Origin: Manduca sexta | Taxonomy: Eukaryota; Arthropoda; Insecta; Lepidoptera; Sphingidae | Direction: 5' to 3' | Length of the DNA stretch: 64,000 nt | NCBI RefSeq assembly: GCF_014839805.1 | Contig: NC_051121.1 | Coordinates: forward strand, 479,116 to 543,115 | Part shown: positions 1-11,317 of the stretch, piece after piece | Position numbering within the stretch: the stretch's first letter is position 1 | Layout: each line of letters starts with the position of its first letter | Notes under the pieces: generated by a model | What the model saw: the letters and a program-made list of their open reading frames with translations, nothing else | Databases searched by the model: none | What the model was told of the DNA's origin: nothing | Made by a program: the position numbers and the translations under genes

Positions 1-147
1 TTTTTGTGTAACTTGATGAGTAGCATTTACTACTGAGCATTGTATCCTTTATGATAAGACGCTTTCTCCTGAAGCTATTAGTAGTGATATTTCAATGCAA
101 ATCGCATCATTCGAGACTGTCCATTCAGTTGTAAATTTGTAAATCTA

Positions 148-290
148 TCTTCTATATATATAAAAATGAATCCCTATTTCCCTTGGTCATTGCATCACGC
201 GTGAACGGGTGAAACAATTTCGCTAATTCTTTTTGTGTTATTGTCAGGAGAAGGTTCTTATGAAAGAAAAAAATTAAGGAATTTGAGCGG
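148..290. repeat. Dispersed repeat fragment
   Basis: Contains 'aatgaatccctatttccctt', 'catcacgcgtgaacgggtg' and 'ggagaaggttcttatgaaag', phrases I recognise from dispersed non-coding insect repeats. No ORF. The foldback element at 313-560 follows almost at once and may be inserted in it. Family not assigned. Confidence 0.45.
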
Positions 291-312
291 TTAAGAAAAC
301 TTAAGGCGATAC

Positions 313-560
313 CTCAAGGTCCATTTTCATACATTTTGTTTCGGCTTTAATCTGGGTAACTAAACAAGTATTGGCAAGTAAAGAATTTAAATTCACGTCT
401 AGTTAGTGATTAGTTCTCGCAGTTGAAGAAAAAACGTAAAAATAATTAATAATCATGGATATTTCGGCCTTTAAAATTTAATATGACGAAATTTTAAAGG
501 CAGAAATATCCATGATTATTATTATTTTTGCGAAACTATCACTAACTAGACGTAATTAAA
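313..560. repeat. FB-P foldback element, rearranged copy
   Basis: Positions 313 to about 440 match the left arm of the 279-bp palindrome at 35297-35575. Instead of a simple mirror arm, this copy holds two nested inverted repeats. The outer pair is 396-410 / 538-552 (15 bp, perfect). The inner pair is 448-479 / 489-520 (32 bp, one mismatch) around a 9-bp loop. It is a second, diverged member of the same hairpin family. No coding capacity. Outer ends are approximate. Confidence 0.7.
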
Positions 561-1144
561 TAAATTCTTTGTTACACAAAAAGAATTAACGCCTAACGAT
601 ATTAATTTTACATAGCTGTCAGTTGGTTGACATAACTGTCAGCGATTAATAAAATTCGTGTATCATAGAGCATTACAAAAATAAACACAATGTTTTGAAT
701 AATATATTTTTAAAATGATTTATACCAATTCCAATTTAATGTTCATCAAGACAGGACAAAGTCTGTCGGGTCAGCCAGTTAAATATAAAAGTACGCCAGT
801 CACTAACAAGAAATGAATGACTGTTTATATTTCTCTTAAAGTGCATAAAGTTCGAAATTGTCCTTTGTCTGGACTAAGTTCCCATAATGGACGATAATTA
901 GTTCGGTCTAGACTACAAAGCGCATTATAATATGTTTTATTTTAATAACAATTACTATAATTCTAATTAGTTTTAGAGTACCTGTGAATGTCGCCGAATG
1001 AACTAACTTGTTTACAACGATTGTAACTTGTGTGTAACTGGATTTTATATTCTCTTTGCTTTTTAACTTTGGACATTTTGAACTTTAGGTCTATGACATA
1101 AATACCATGTTTAGCATGTTTAGATGTCTTTGCTGGCGCCAGCA

Positions 1145-1250
1145 CAACCAGAGCAATGAATAGCTCAGTTTGCTCTGTCCTATGATGTGATAAAGGGCGA
1201 TCCTAATGCCATATCCGGCACAAATTCTATTTTAGTGCTTGGTTTTAGAA
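1145..1250 (-). repeat. SINE-B fragment
   Basis: On the minus strand it carries the SINE-B body signature: 'cctatgatgtgataaagggc' here corresponds to the 'cacatcatgggacg' block of the full copy at 53848-54110, followed by the '..atatccggcacaaattc' block. Old and truncated; no promoter boxes remain. Confidence 0.6.
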
Positions 1251-1339
1251 AATTTCACTGGCAACTTTGGTTTAGGGTAGTTACAGAAATACATTTTTTA
1301 CCCTGATATATTGAATCAACTGGCAATGTTGTTACATTA

Positions 1340-1582
1340 TATGGCCTCCTCTACTACTGAGAGGGATTAGACCTTGGATTGGTAGACTGCACATACCTTC
1401 AAAATTCATATAGAAAACTTCTAAGGTAGGTTGACGATGATTTCCTTCACCGTTAAAGCAAGCGATAATTCACAAAGAATACAGACATTTTAGAAAAATC
1501 TGATAAGTGTGCCCTTGGGTTTTGTAACAGAAATTCGGCGTCTCGGCAGTCCGATCCACAACCAACTGGGCTATCGCCGTTT
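1340..1582 (-). repeat. SINE-A copy, decayed
   Basis: Reads in reverse from the tail block 'ctcctctactactgagaggg' through 'tggattggtagactgcacat' and 'aagaatacagacattttag' to the tRNA-like head, where 'aaccaactgggctatcgccg' is the reverse complement of the A-box region. tRNA-derived SINE transcribed by RNA polymerase III when intact; here heavily mutated and without its ATT tail. Confidence 0.75.
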
Positions 1583-2169
1583 TATTACATTAATTACTAT
1601 GAATCATGCATAGTTATTACGTAAAAGCGGCTAAATTTAAATGTTCAGAGAAAGCCGTTAGGCTTAAAATACATTGAAGTCTAACGATGCATTATTGAAA
1701 TCGAAAAAATTGCTAACATTTACTAAAGTAAAATATAAACACATTATAAATTGCAAATGTATTCTGAATAAATAAAATTATGCTGCCGAAGTGTGTTTAG
1801 TTAAATAAATTAATTTAAGTAACATCAAAGATGAACTCGCTATAATGTAAATTTATTTAATAAGTAGTAGTTGGTGACGGTTCGTTGCCTTTTGGTTTAT
1901 AAATGTATAATCATAGCTTTGGAGTAATACTAAATTTTCTAAAACGTAGGTCACAGTGGTAAAGGGTAGAACTTTTCAAAAAGGAACCCGAAGATATAAT
2001 TTTTTTCCACGGTTAACATATAACACGCTGTTGACGATATAAGTCAGTTTAACACAAAGCAAAATACTTCAAGATTAGTTTTTATTCTCTTTATTTTAAA
2101 GTATTTTTTAAAAAATTTTACATATATATTCTCAAAAAAAAACATTCATTTAAAAATATATAAAAAAAA

Positions 2170-2365
2170 TAATGACCCTCCAATGACGAAGCTCAAGACC
2201 TAAGCCACCGGCGGTTAAGGATTCAAAGTGAGGAATCGCCTCAAAATGCGCGCCGTGTCCAGCAATACTGCCTTCTGCATCTGGCCTCCGACGCAACGGC
2301 CAATTGAGAGCGAAGTTGTTGATCGAGGCTCTTTGTATCAACCCATGCGCAGAAACGACAATCAA
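2170..2365 (-). pseudogene. LINE ORF2 C-terminal fragment
   Basis: A GC-richer block (versus AT-rich flanks) that on the minus strand encodes a short conserved-looking stretch resembling the extreme C-terminus of a lepidopteran non-LTR retrotransposon polyprotein (residues 'QKAVLLDTARILRRFLTL' in one frame, then a stop). A second minus frame is open for 71 codons but does not look like a protein. Identification rests on remembered family resemblance only; the clade is not assigned. Confidence 0.5.
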
Positions 2366-3180
2366 ACAAACAAAGCTTAAGCTGTAATTTCAGAGCTAGT
2401 TCTCAGCTAAGTCGCTGCTGTTAAATAAACAAAATTCGACTGTCTAAATCCGTCACATATTGTGACTTAAGATATATGAAGTTAATATTTGTTTGGAGCG
2501 GTAGTTAGTTTGGCGCCAATGGAACAGAAGATTATTGCGTTTCTTCATGGAAGGGAAGATCTCTAGTCAAGATGTTGTGCCTGACCGGCTACGGACTCCG
2601 ATGATTCCTATTTGGAAGTGGTATATATACTGCGCGTTGCGCAAATTCTGATACTACAACTCAGAATTAACTATCGCTATATTAATATTCTATTGAATAT
2701 ATCACTCGCGCGAGTAACTGGTACGCGACAAACCAACCAAGTCAATTGCTCGTGGAGCGTAAAAAAACCCATTCAACGGCACCATAATATCATCTCCTGT
2801 TTTAATGGTGATATTAATTCTTTTTACACTTTTCCATTTGGACTTACAATGTTTTGATAATTGTTTGATTTCAATGAATATTGTGTGTTTAATAATGAGT
2901 TAGTTTTTGTATTGTTTTTGTGTATTTTTGACGGTAGGTATGTAATAGTTATGAGGAAGCATATCAAACCACGCACACACTCACGTCTTTTCTGTCGGAA
3001 GGGGTAGGCAACTTGAACTACTCCACCGAGGCAGTCAAAAAAGTTAAATAATAATATACCAAATAATTAATGAAAACCGGACTGACAAAAACAAACTAAC
3101 AATGCTCAAATAAGGAAATACCAATTCTTATCTGAATTGATGCTCTGCAGTATTTTTATTGTTGTGGTGGATTCACTCAC

Positions 3181-3422
3181 TGGTAGGATATATTTTATAT
3201 CCGCCCGGATAGCGATCACCGTACACAAGATGTTAAAACCCGCCATAGTGGTCCACATAAGTGAAGCATTACGGGATCAGCCAGTGTATATCCGGTTCCA
3301 ACAGGCCGGCATAATTGTGTCGACTGCCGAGGGGTAATCATCTCTCGTCAGTCGACATTCTATTGGACCGCACTCCACTTACCATCGGGCGCTGGGGGTC
3401 ACTTTGCTGTGCTCGTATCTAG
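3181..3422 (+). repeat. Repeat X copy
   Basis: Dispersed unclassified family recognised because it recurs here: 'cccgccatagtgg', 'gtgtatatccggttccaaca', 'gccggcataattgtgtcgac', 'ggggtaatcatctctcgtca'. Other members: 21085-21330, 27290-27560, 39340-39480, 52432-52661 and 58100-58360, mostly in the opposite orientation. The overlapping 66-codon ORF is not conserved between members. Confidence 0.7.
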
Positions 3423-3524
3423 TAATGTCCTATTAAACTGTCAGACTATGATTATTATTACGAAACAAAACTATGAAATGACATCCTACAATTTCATAAT
3501 TAGGTATATTGTGTTAAATCAACC

Positions 3525-3780
3525 GGGGTCGTTGCGGCCGCCGCTCACACAAAAGCCGAATTTGTAATCTTCGCGTACACAAAAGTAAATGGTCCGGTGT
3601 TTGGGCGCGGTAATGATGTCATCACGGTGTTCCGTAATCGAGGGCCGCGGGATACTTTTATGCTACAAACCGGCCGTGTTTACACCGCAGCGTAATCTTA
3701 ATGGGAAAGTTAGTTGTTGTTTTACTGACCACGAACGTTGGTGTAATCGAAACGTTAAACACCAAAAATGGCGATAAAAT
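3525..3780. other. CpG-rich unassigned block
   Basis: About 250 bp with many CpG steps, including a NotI site (gcggccgc near 3534), in a strongly AT-rich surrounding. A 62-codon plus-strand ORF (3589-3777) has no recognisable domain. It could be an unrecognised transposon piece, an exon or a promoter-proximal segment. I see no TATA or initiator arrangement that settles it. Confidence 0.3.
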
Positions 3781-4585
3781 TCGATGTAGTTTTATTCAAT
3801 GTCAAACATTTGCGATCTTGCTTATATTGATATATGTTAAAGGGTTTGACTAAAACTTGCATATAGGAAGGTTGTCATGTTTTCTATCCCGAACATAGTA
3901 GCATTTTTAACCAGGAAATGTTCTTTATAATAAAAAACAATGAGAGACGTTTGATCTCAAAACAATGACCAGAATTATAAATACTGACCGTAGAACACGA
4001 CACATAAGGATGTCACCAGTTTTGATCAACGAATAATCGCTATTATATTATAATTGGCACCGTCCGTCTCTATGTTTACTTTTTAATTCCAGCACCAAAT
4101 AACAGACACAAATTCGCTGACAATAAATCCTCAATCAAGATAACTCCCAAGTGCTTGTAAAGATTTTCCAGTCTCCGACAGAGATGGAAGATAAGACACG
4201 GTGCAAACTCAATATCTAGTTTTAAAGATCCACTTCCTAAGATTTCTGGCAAACTTAAGTTCTCAGCAATAAAACTGTGCCAATATTGTTTTAATAATGT
4301 AGAGAACAGTAATTTATTTTATATTGTACTAAATAGAAGGTATAGCGTATATGGGAGGCTCAACTACTTAACCACTGAATAATAACGTGCCTTTACAATT
4401 ACCAATATTTAAATCGATACTGTTATATTGGAAAGGAGAAAAAAATTATTTGTTTTTTGTTTAAACACGCTACCTAGTTTGAACATTTGAATCATTAAAA
4501 AAAAAATCGAAAGTGAAATAGAATTTTCATACTATGCACGAACGGATCTTCAGGTATAAATATCTATACATATTATTATAAATCA
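3781..4585. other. Unannotated AT-rich interval
   Basis: No ORF of note, no RNA gene and no clear repeat boundary seen. Low-complexity A/T runs near 4437-4505. Confidence 0.5.
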
Positions 4586-4949
4586 ACTAGCGACCCGCCC
4601 CGGCTTCGCACGGGTGCAATGCTGACTATTTAATGGATTTTATTATTATACATATAAAACATCGTCTTGAATCACTTTATCTATTAAAAAAAAACCGCAT
4701 CAAAATCCGTCGCATAGTTTTAAAGATTTAAGCACACATAGGGACAAAGAAAGCGACTTTGTTTTATACTATGTAGTGAAGTCCATATATACATAGTCCC
4801 CTTTCCTGTTTGTATGTTATCGAATTTCCCAAAATCTAGTGAAGGAATTTTTATGGGAAGGTTATAGGCTACTTTCTATCCCGGAAAAATATATAGCGCG
4901 ACCTTTATCAAACTCCTTCACGCGGGCGAAGCCGCGAGCAAAAGCTAGT
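4586..4949 (+). mobile_element. Non-autonomous Helitron-like element
   Basis: The right end 'cgcgggcgaagccgcg' can form a 5-bp stem with a 6-nt loop and is followed about 10 nt later by CTAG then T, the layout of a Helitron 3' end (hairpin, CTRR, host T). The left end 'actagcgacccgccccggct' is an imperfect inverted copy of the same terminus, so the element is flanked by terminal inverted repeats of about 25 bp. No Rep/helicase coding, so it would need proteins supplied elsewhere. A MITE is the alternative. Confidence 0.55.
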
Positions 4950-6126
4950 TATAAATAAAAATATGACTATCTTGATGTTATTTTCTATGACACACAAACA
5001 TCAGCAATCGATAAATATTATTAATGAATACAAATAAAAAAGAAATATCGTATTCGCTTCGCGTCGGTTTGCAAGTGACCCGTGTAATGTCCAGGCCCCA
5101 AAGGTCGTCGGAATGTCCCAATCCTTTTGATGTTATCTGCCTACCCAAGTACCGCATACCAATAACTTAACAGGTGAAATGTGATTTACCGCGAATGTTG
5201 TGTCTTACGTTGTTTATCTTGTTAGCGTTCGATAGTAACTTTAATATGTAAAACTATGTATTAATATTGAAAATTCTCTTCATAATTATACGTGTAGGTA
5301 TACCAATCAGTGACTTATTTTACCTGAGTACAAACATGCAATGATTTTGATACTATATGAATGTATTTTCTGTAAGATCAGAAAATTTACTATTACATTT
5401 TTCTAATTAATTTCTTCATAAAATGCAAATAATATGGCTGACTAAACTTTATTTAATAAGAATAAATGTACTTAAAATTATGTTTTACGAGTAGCGACCT
5501 TCATGATATTATTGAATTTAATAAGTAGCGAAGGTAATTATTGTAAATAAATATTCGCTTTAACTGGGCCAGGACATCCAACAATAGTGCAAGGGCTTAG
5601 AGTTTTTGTCCAAAGTATGTCTATCTGTTTGTCAGTTTTAACGGCTATATTAACGAACCGATTTTGATAAAATTTGATATGCAATAATCTTGAAGGAACA
5701 CAGACTCATTTAAAACATAAATCATAATATTTTCAAAAACAGAATTCCAAGCCACTCTAAGCCGTAGTTCACTACATAACACAGGCGAATTAATCTTATT
5801 AAATATTAAGTAGTCAGCAATCTTTATAATCGACTCGTTCCAGAGATTACACACAAACATAAACTTTACCTCTTTAAATTACTATTGTCTAATATCTCTT
5901 AATTATAATAACGACGGTGTGAATGAGCCTTGCCGCACTAACAATTAGTTCGGACCGTAGTTTATTTAGCTTTTGTTATGTTTTAGTTATTTCACGAGGG
6001 TTTATGGTCGTTTGTTAATGTTCATCGCCATTTTGATTGTCATGGTTTCATTTGTGATTATACCATTGCATTTACAATAAAATGATCTTTGTTTTAATAT
6101 AAACATGTTTTTTTATTGTTTTGAAT
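4950..6126. other. Unannotated interval
   Basis: AT-rich, with no supported gene. Around 5040-5170 is a GC-richer block ('cgtattcgcttcgcgtcggt'), probably another decayed repeat. 'tgtctatctgtttgtcag' near 5620 resembles the inner part of insect dispersed repeats. Confidence 0.4.
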
Positions 6127-6418
6127 GACGAGACGAGCTTGCCGTTCGTCTGATGGTAAGCAATACGACCGCCCATAAACAGTAGAAACACCATCCAACA
6201 CCTTGAGTTACAAAGTATTGTTTAGTATTCTACTGCGCTCGCCATCCTGAGACATGAGATGTTAAGTCTCATTATGTCCAGTAGTTACACTGGCTATAAT
6301 GTCCTTCAAACCGGAACACAACAGTGACTACTCACTGCTAGGCGGCAGAAATAGTCATTACCTACGGCGGTACCTACCCAGCCTACCATCAGTCAGCCAG
6401 AATTGGTTAGCAGACTGC
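6127..6418 (+). repeat. Repeat Y copy
   Basis: Dispersed family with 'gagcttgccgttcgtctgat', 'gaccgcccataaacagtag', 'cattatgtccagtagttaca' and 'ttcaaaccggaacacaacag'. Same family at 44840-45105 (plus), 25310-25620 and 56118-56430 (minus), with scraps near 11810 and 35260. I recognise the sequence as abundant in Lepidoptera, possibly the 3' region of a LINE. No ORF. Confidence 0.7.
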
Positions 6419-7289
6419 AACTAACAGTGTCTGCTTGCTTCTATAGACTCAGGCAGCCGATAGTAGTGAACAGAAAAAAGTAGTTAATTTAACTGTGATT
6501 TTTAGGAGTTTGATTGGTTCGGATAGCAATTCTCAAAAGACCTAATTTGCAATGACATGCCAGAAGACTAGTTAAGTCATATATTTTGTTCCTTGCGTAT
6601 AATTTGGAAAATGGAACGAAAATTACGTGACCGTTTAAGTCTCCATAATTAAAGGTAATTATTGTTTGTCAGTGAAATAATTTGCGAATCGGATTGACAC
6701 AACTGGTTAATTAAAGATTAAAATTGTTATTGGTAAGTCCCTTAATTATTTATCTTCTCTGAAATTTATCACACATCGCATCCTTAGAATTAAAGTGAAC
6801 TAACTAAAAATATATTCTGATTTTGTTAAAAAATGGCAATCCAAAGCATGCTTATAACCCAATGACGAGAAAAACAAAATTATAAAATAGAAACAGATAT
6901 TCTTACTTTCGACTACTATTCTTACTGCCTTCTATATACTTTTTTTACTGATCCCCAACACTATGTACCCTGATACATAGCAATAGTAAAATTATTATAT
7001 TAAGATAGTTTCGCCGCTTTCGACAGGTCTGTCTAGAAATCTTTGGGAGAGCCATGTTTTAGCTTTGGACTTTATGTGCGTGATGATGATGATGAAATGC
7101 CATTATAATTATGGGTGAAGAATGCATGCAAATTATGTATAAAAATACTGTTTCTAAAATTACTGATATATCATTATAATACTGTTAAGATTAAAAATAA
7201 TTAAATTCAAATCTGTTTTCGTTTCCCACAAATCGTATTTTTGCGTTAGGTTGTCTTAGTTCTAAGGGTGCGAATTATGTCGCAGAACA

Positions 7290-7495
7290 GATAACCGCTG
7301 GAGTAAACGTTTTCTGGAGTGGAGACCGCCTCTTGGCAAACGTAGCGTGGGACATCCTCTGGCTAGATGGCGGGCGACTTACACAAGAGAGCCAGCAGAG
7401 ACTGGATGCATAAAGTAGCAGACCTGGCTCTGTGGCGTACCTTGAGAGGCCTATGTCCAGCAGTGAACTACAACAATGATAATGATGATAATGAA
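7290..7495 (+). pseudogene. LINE ORF2 3' end with microsatellite tail
   Basis: One plus frame reads 'WRPPLGKRSVGHPLARW' and, after stops, ends 'EAYVQQ*', the usual last residues of many insect RTE/Jockey-like LINE polyproteins. A short GAT/AAT-rich tail follows. Internal stops show it is dead. Only the last ~60 codons remain, as expected of a 5'-truncated insertion. Confidence 0.65.
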
Positions 7496-7619
7496 TGTAA
7501 TTTCTCCACGCGAATTCCAAAACGTTAAAAAATCTTTGCTTCATTATTGTAATGTTACTTGTCAGTATTTAAAATAAAATTAGAAAACTATGGTAATTTC
7601 TTATAAGAATATATTGGAC

Positions 7620-7745
7620 TTTATAAATTATTTGCTTTTGTTCGCGGTTTCGCCAGCGTGAATCAGTTTTTCCGGGATAAAAGTCACTCTACTACTTTTT
7701 ATAGATATAAAGTAGCCTATGTCCTTCCCAGGGTCCCAAACTATA
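7620..7745 (-). repeat. Helitron-like/HLR fragment, reversed
   Basis: 'ttcgcggtttcgccagcgtg', 'ttccgggataaaagtcactc' and 'agcctatgtccttcccaggg' are reversed versions of blocks in 14797-14970 and 4800-4949. Truncated at both ends. Confidence 0.55.
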
Positions 7746-9531
7746 CACGAAATAACATCGAAATAAGTTAGGTAATTGTTAAGTTTATCGCGTTTAGACA
7801 GCGAGACGGGGACATTGTTTCATAATGTATAAGGATTATCTGAACTTAGCCAAGGAACTTCGAAATCATTCATCCTTATGTATTTAATGTAGAAGTGTCG
7901 ATAAACATTCCACACTGAACAGCATCTATCAAAAACCGAATTAGGCGCGAATGCAGTTTCTTGCTAGCATGAAATGAGAGCAATACGCAAAGGAGAGCAA
8001 GCTGTCACCCCTCGAAGCCCGGAGTCGACCCCTTGGCAAAATCAATATAAATTGGCACACCGCCAGTTCGTAGGGAAATATGTTCAGCTCGCGATCTGTA
8101 TGTACTGATCATTGTTTTATGATAAATTAGATGAACACAGATGTCAGATTTGGTTACAAACAGGTTGATTGTTATTTAGGGACTATTTTGCTTTGGCACG
8201 GAAAAATCCTACGAGGAACTCTTGATGGTCGAAATTCTACTAATGATAAGAAATTGGGGTAGCTATTACCCAGAAAGAACACATTTTTAGACTAAAAGTT
8301 TCTCTAAATCAACATTATCTGAAACACATTAAGAGTTGTAGGACTACGCTATTGTGAACGGATTTGTAATAATAAGCAGTGATGGGTTATAAAAAATAAT
8401 CTAGTATTTGTCGCTCCATGGCCCATGCGACAGAAAATATATGGCAAAAAATTGATGCCTGGCCTACTTCTTTATGGATAAAGGCGTGTGTTTGTTTTAT
8501 TATAAATAAATAAGGTTTATTTGACAGCTACACAATTAACAAACAATGTTATTTCATAATTGCTACTGCGCTTTGTGTGTTAAAATTGTTGAACTCAAAT
8601 ACGTCCCTTCTCTAAGCCATTCAATTCCAATAAAGTCCGCAGCACACCCTTGATTCATCTGGCATTGTGGACTTCCATAACCGTTGAAGATCACTTAGCT
8701 GACCCAATTTTTTATCGGTCGAAGTTTTTTTGCAATTTATTTCGTGTCAGGATTTGAAGGACATGAGGTGTAACATCTTATATCTCTGTATATCTCAATA
8801 TATTCCTACGCTTTTTAATTAAAATTTCTCGTTACTGTTTACGAGTAATCATGTCGCTTGGCATCATGCGACATTTCGTCACGTCTTCTTAAAAAAAAAC
8901 TGCATTTTCTCAGTATAAAATAGGGTATTTGACTATTTTTGATTTTGTGCATTTTATAATAAATGTGACAGCAATTAGTACATGGAAGTCCTGCTGTGAA
9001 AACGGAATTAAAATTCAATAAGAAATGAGGCAGTAATTCAAACATTGCTACGTGCAGGAGTAGGCGCGAAGTGGGGATATCGCTCCATCTCTTTCTTTCG
9101 CACGCGTCGTAATTCCCGATAACGTCACCTGTAAGTATTTCGTCCCTTTTTTGTTTTTTGACACTAACCCCTACTACCTGATTTCAATGGCTTGTAACTT
9201 GCATATTTTTCATCAGATTAGATGATTTCTTCTGTTTTATAATTTATATGACGTACAAATTTATAAAAGTTATAAATATAAGACAAATAACGTATAACGT
9301 TTCTAGTACAACAGATATGGTACACCCCTAGTTATTCAAGCAGACGTCCCAATGAATAGGAAATTACTTTTATCCACCCTTTCTTTTTCCTGTTACGAAC
9401 TGACTTTCTAATGACGACCCGTTACCCTTTTCTGTAGATATCTATGTTTCTGTTTTGACATCCGCGTCAGATTCACTTGATTAATAAAGGGGGAAATGAA
9501 ACTTTGGTGTAATATCTTTAGCTAAATACAG
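7746..9531. other. Unannotated interval
   Basis: No supported gene. Short open frames occur (minus strand 8839-9045), but none has a recognisable motif. No tRNA-like structure and no repeat boundary I can defend. Confidence 0.4.
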
Positions 9532-9695
9532 TCTTTACTAATATAAAAAGCTGAAGTGTTTGTTTGAACGCGTTAATCTCAGGAACTACTAAGCCAATTT
9601 TGATATATTTTTCACTATGAGAAGCTATATTACTTCTGAGTGCTATAGGCTACTTTTTTATCGGAAAATATTTATGTCAGGCGAAGGCCCAGGTA
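9532..9695 (+). repeat. HLR repeat copy
   Basis: Begins 'tctttactaatataaaaagc' and contains 'tttgaacgcgttaatctcag', 'ggaactactaagccaatttt' and 'gaagctatattacttctgag', and ends in 'gtcaggcgaaggcccagg', a decayed form of the gcgggcgaagcc terminus. Non-coding, probably derived from a non-autonomous Helitron-like family. Confidence 0.6.
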
Positions 9696-10024
9696 AAATA
9701 TTTTATATTAATTGGGAGGAATAATTGCAAAATTTGTCGGGCCTCTGAATTTTACGTAAAAATTAAAACGTTACGCAAAGCAAACGAAGAGACGTCATAA
9801 AACAATTGGAAAAGAATATATTATTTATCGAGTCTGCTATTATATCGAGTATAACTTTCAATCCTAGGTCACCCTAAATCATTGAAGAAACAATATTGAA
9901 ATTGAAACTAGAACGACACCGGTCTCACAGCCTTCGTACTAAACCAAAGTTTTTACTAGCCAAAGCGTACTTCTATAAATAAAATATTGTTAATGCATAA
10001 GTCTGAAAAAGGTTCGTAAAAATA

Positions 10025-10262
10025 CACAACACATCACGCATTTATCCCCAAAAGGGTATGCAAAGACGCAACCAACAACCACTTCCCATCTATCTGTTTT
10101 GTCCCATGATGTGATAAATTGCGAGCATATAGCCATATCGGACACTAATTCCAAACGCGGTGCCGATAGTAAATATGAGTATTAAAACCCAATATCACAG
10201 CCTGGCCTGGGATTCAAATCTCAGAGCGATGTCCTACTGTGCACGTGATCCAACTACGCCGC
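10025..10262 (-). repeat. SINE-B copy
   Basis: Minus-strand copy: 'acgcatttatccccaaaagg', 'gtcccatgatgtgataaatt' and 'gcctgggattcaaatctcag', the last being the degenerate B box in reverse. The tRNA-like head is at the right end. Old copy. Confidence 0.7.
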
Positions 10263-10622
10263 CGTTAATCAAAAATGTATGCCTATCCTTACTTAAAGTG
10301 TAATGTGTGTACATTTTTTACTACATATAAAGTAATATCTAAAGGGTTATACCGAAGATATTTTGAACGAATCATATTCCAATTACAGAGTACAGCAACG
10401 TTTGCACATAACCTTAACCTTTTTAATTATGGCTGCGCAGAGCGGGCAATTTGTCTTAACAAGAGTTCATGGCGCCCGTATCGAAATTATTCAGGCTCGC
10501 TGCATTAATGGCTTTTAATATTACCCGAAGATTGAGAGAGCAATTATTTTCCACCGTGTATAACCCCAGCCTTATTGTTATTAAATTACCTTTATAATCC
10601 TTTGTAATAGCGATGTCGACGT

Positions 10623-10655
10623 TTAGTCGTTTAGTATTGTACACTAATTTACTTT
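10623..10655. repeat. 33-bp target-site duplication, left
   Basis: Identical base for base to 11285-11317. The two copies bracket 629 bp containing a LINE fragment, so they are read as the duplicated target of that insertion. Confidence 0.8.
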
Positions 10656-11284
10656 CCCGCCCTCACACCCACCACTACAACTCCTGTAAGCCAGGATCAG
10701 CAGTGGCACGCATTTTGTGACACCGAGCAGTGAAGCTCGGCGAGTCTCAGGGAAAACTAATATGTCATTATCCCGCAACGAAATTAATCAAATAGAAAAA
10801 TAGGGAGGAGTTGGAAATATTAATTGTCCACTTCCCTCCAGAGCAATGCGGGTGACAAAATTATGATGTAAGGAGGCGATTTAACCTCAAGGAAAGGGAC
10901 GTTTACAACTAGATAAGCTAGTTATAAAGCACCACGGATAAAATTAAATGAAAGGGTCCTATCACATGAGCTGTTAGATTTGATTACAATAGGCATGGCA
11001 AAAACGCCGGAAAGCACGGAAATTCCGTCTAGTCTCAACAAGGTCCATGTAGTATACAACCCCAGATGTTATTTGCATACTATTTAACATGATGTTGCGC
11101 TCTTCATGCCAGAGACCACACTCCCAAAGTACGTGATGAGCAGATTGTTCAACCTCGTAACCAGGTGTAGAGCATGGGCACGCAGGAGAATCAACCAGCC
11201 TAAATGAGAACAGTTTACCCTTAAAATTACCATGGCCAGTAAGAAATTGCGATACACAGTAATCTATTTCTAGCCAAGTTTTAA
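10656..11284 (-). mobile_element. 5'-truncated LINE insertion
   Basis: Lies exactly between two perfect 33-bp direct repeats. On the minus strand, from about 11284 down to the stop at 10974, it encodes the C-terminal end of a non-LTR retrotransposon polyprotein. Visible are 'FLTGHGNFKGKLFSF', then a Cys-Cys-His-Cys array ('CPC' ... 'HHVLWEC'), then 'RRFCHAYCNQI' and the stop. This layout (TGHG, then CCHC) is that of R1/TRAS/Jockey-type ORF2 proteins downstream of the endonuclease and RT domains. The endonuclease and RT are missing, so this is a dead truncated copy. 10656-10973 would be the 3' UTR. There is no poly(A), which is unusual but seen in some R1-clade elements. A related UTR-like sequence lies at 44245-44530. 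Confidence 0.75.
10974..11284 (-). pseudogene. LINE ORF2 C-terminus (CCHC region)
   Basis: Open reading frame of about 103 codons to a natural stop. A TGHG motif lies about 20 residues from the truncation point, followed by C-x-C ... H-x4-C, the C-terminal zinc-finger-like motif of R1/Jockey-group LINE polyproteins. The upstream methionine (11306) comes from the flanking target duplication, not from the element, so it is not a true start. Intact to the stop, suggesting a moderately recent insertion. Confidence 0.7.
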
Positions 11285-11317
11285 TTAGTCGTTTAGTATT
11301 GTACACTAATTTACTTT
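11285..11317. repeat. 33-bp target-site duplication, right
   Basis: Perfect copy of 10623-10655; marks the 5' truncation point of the minus-strand LINE. Confidence 0.8.
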
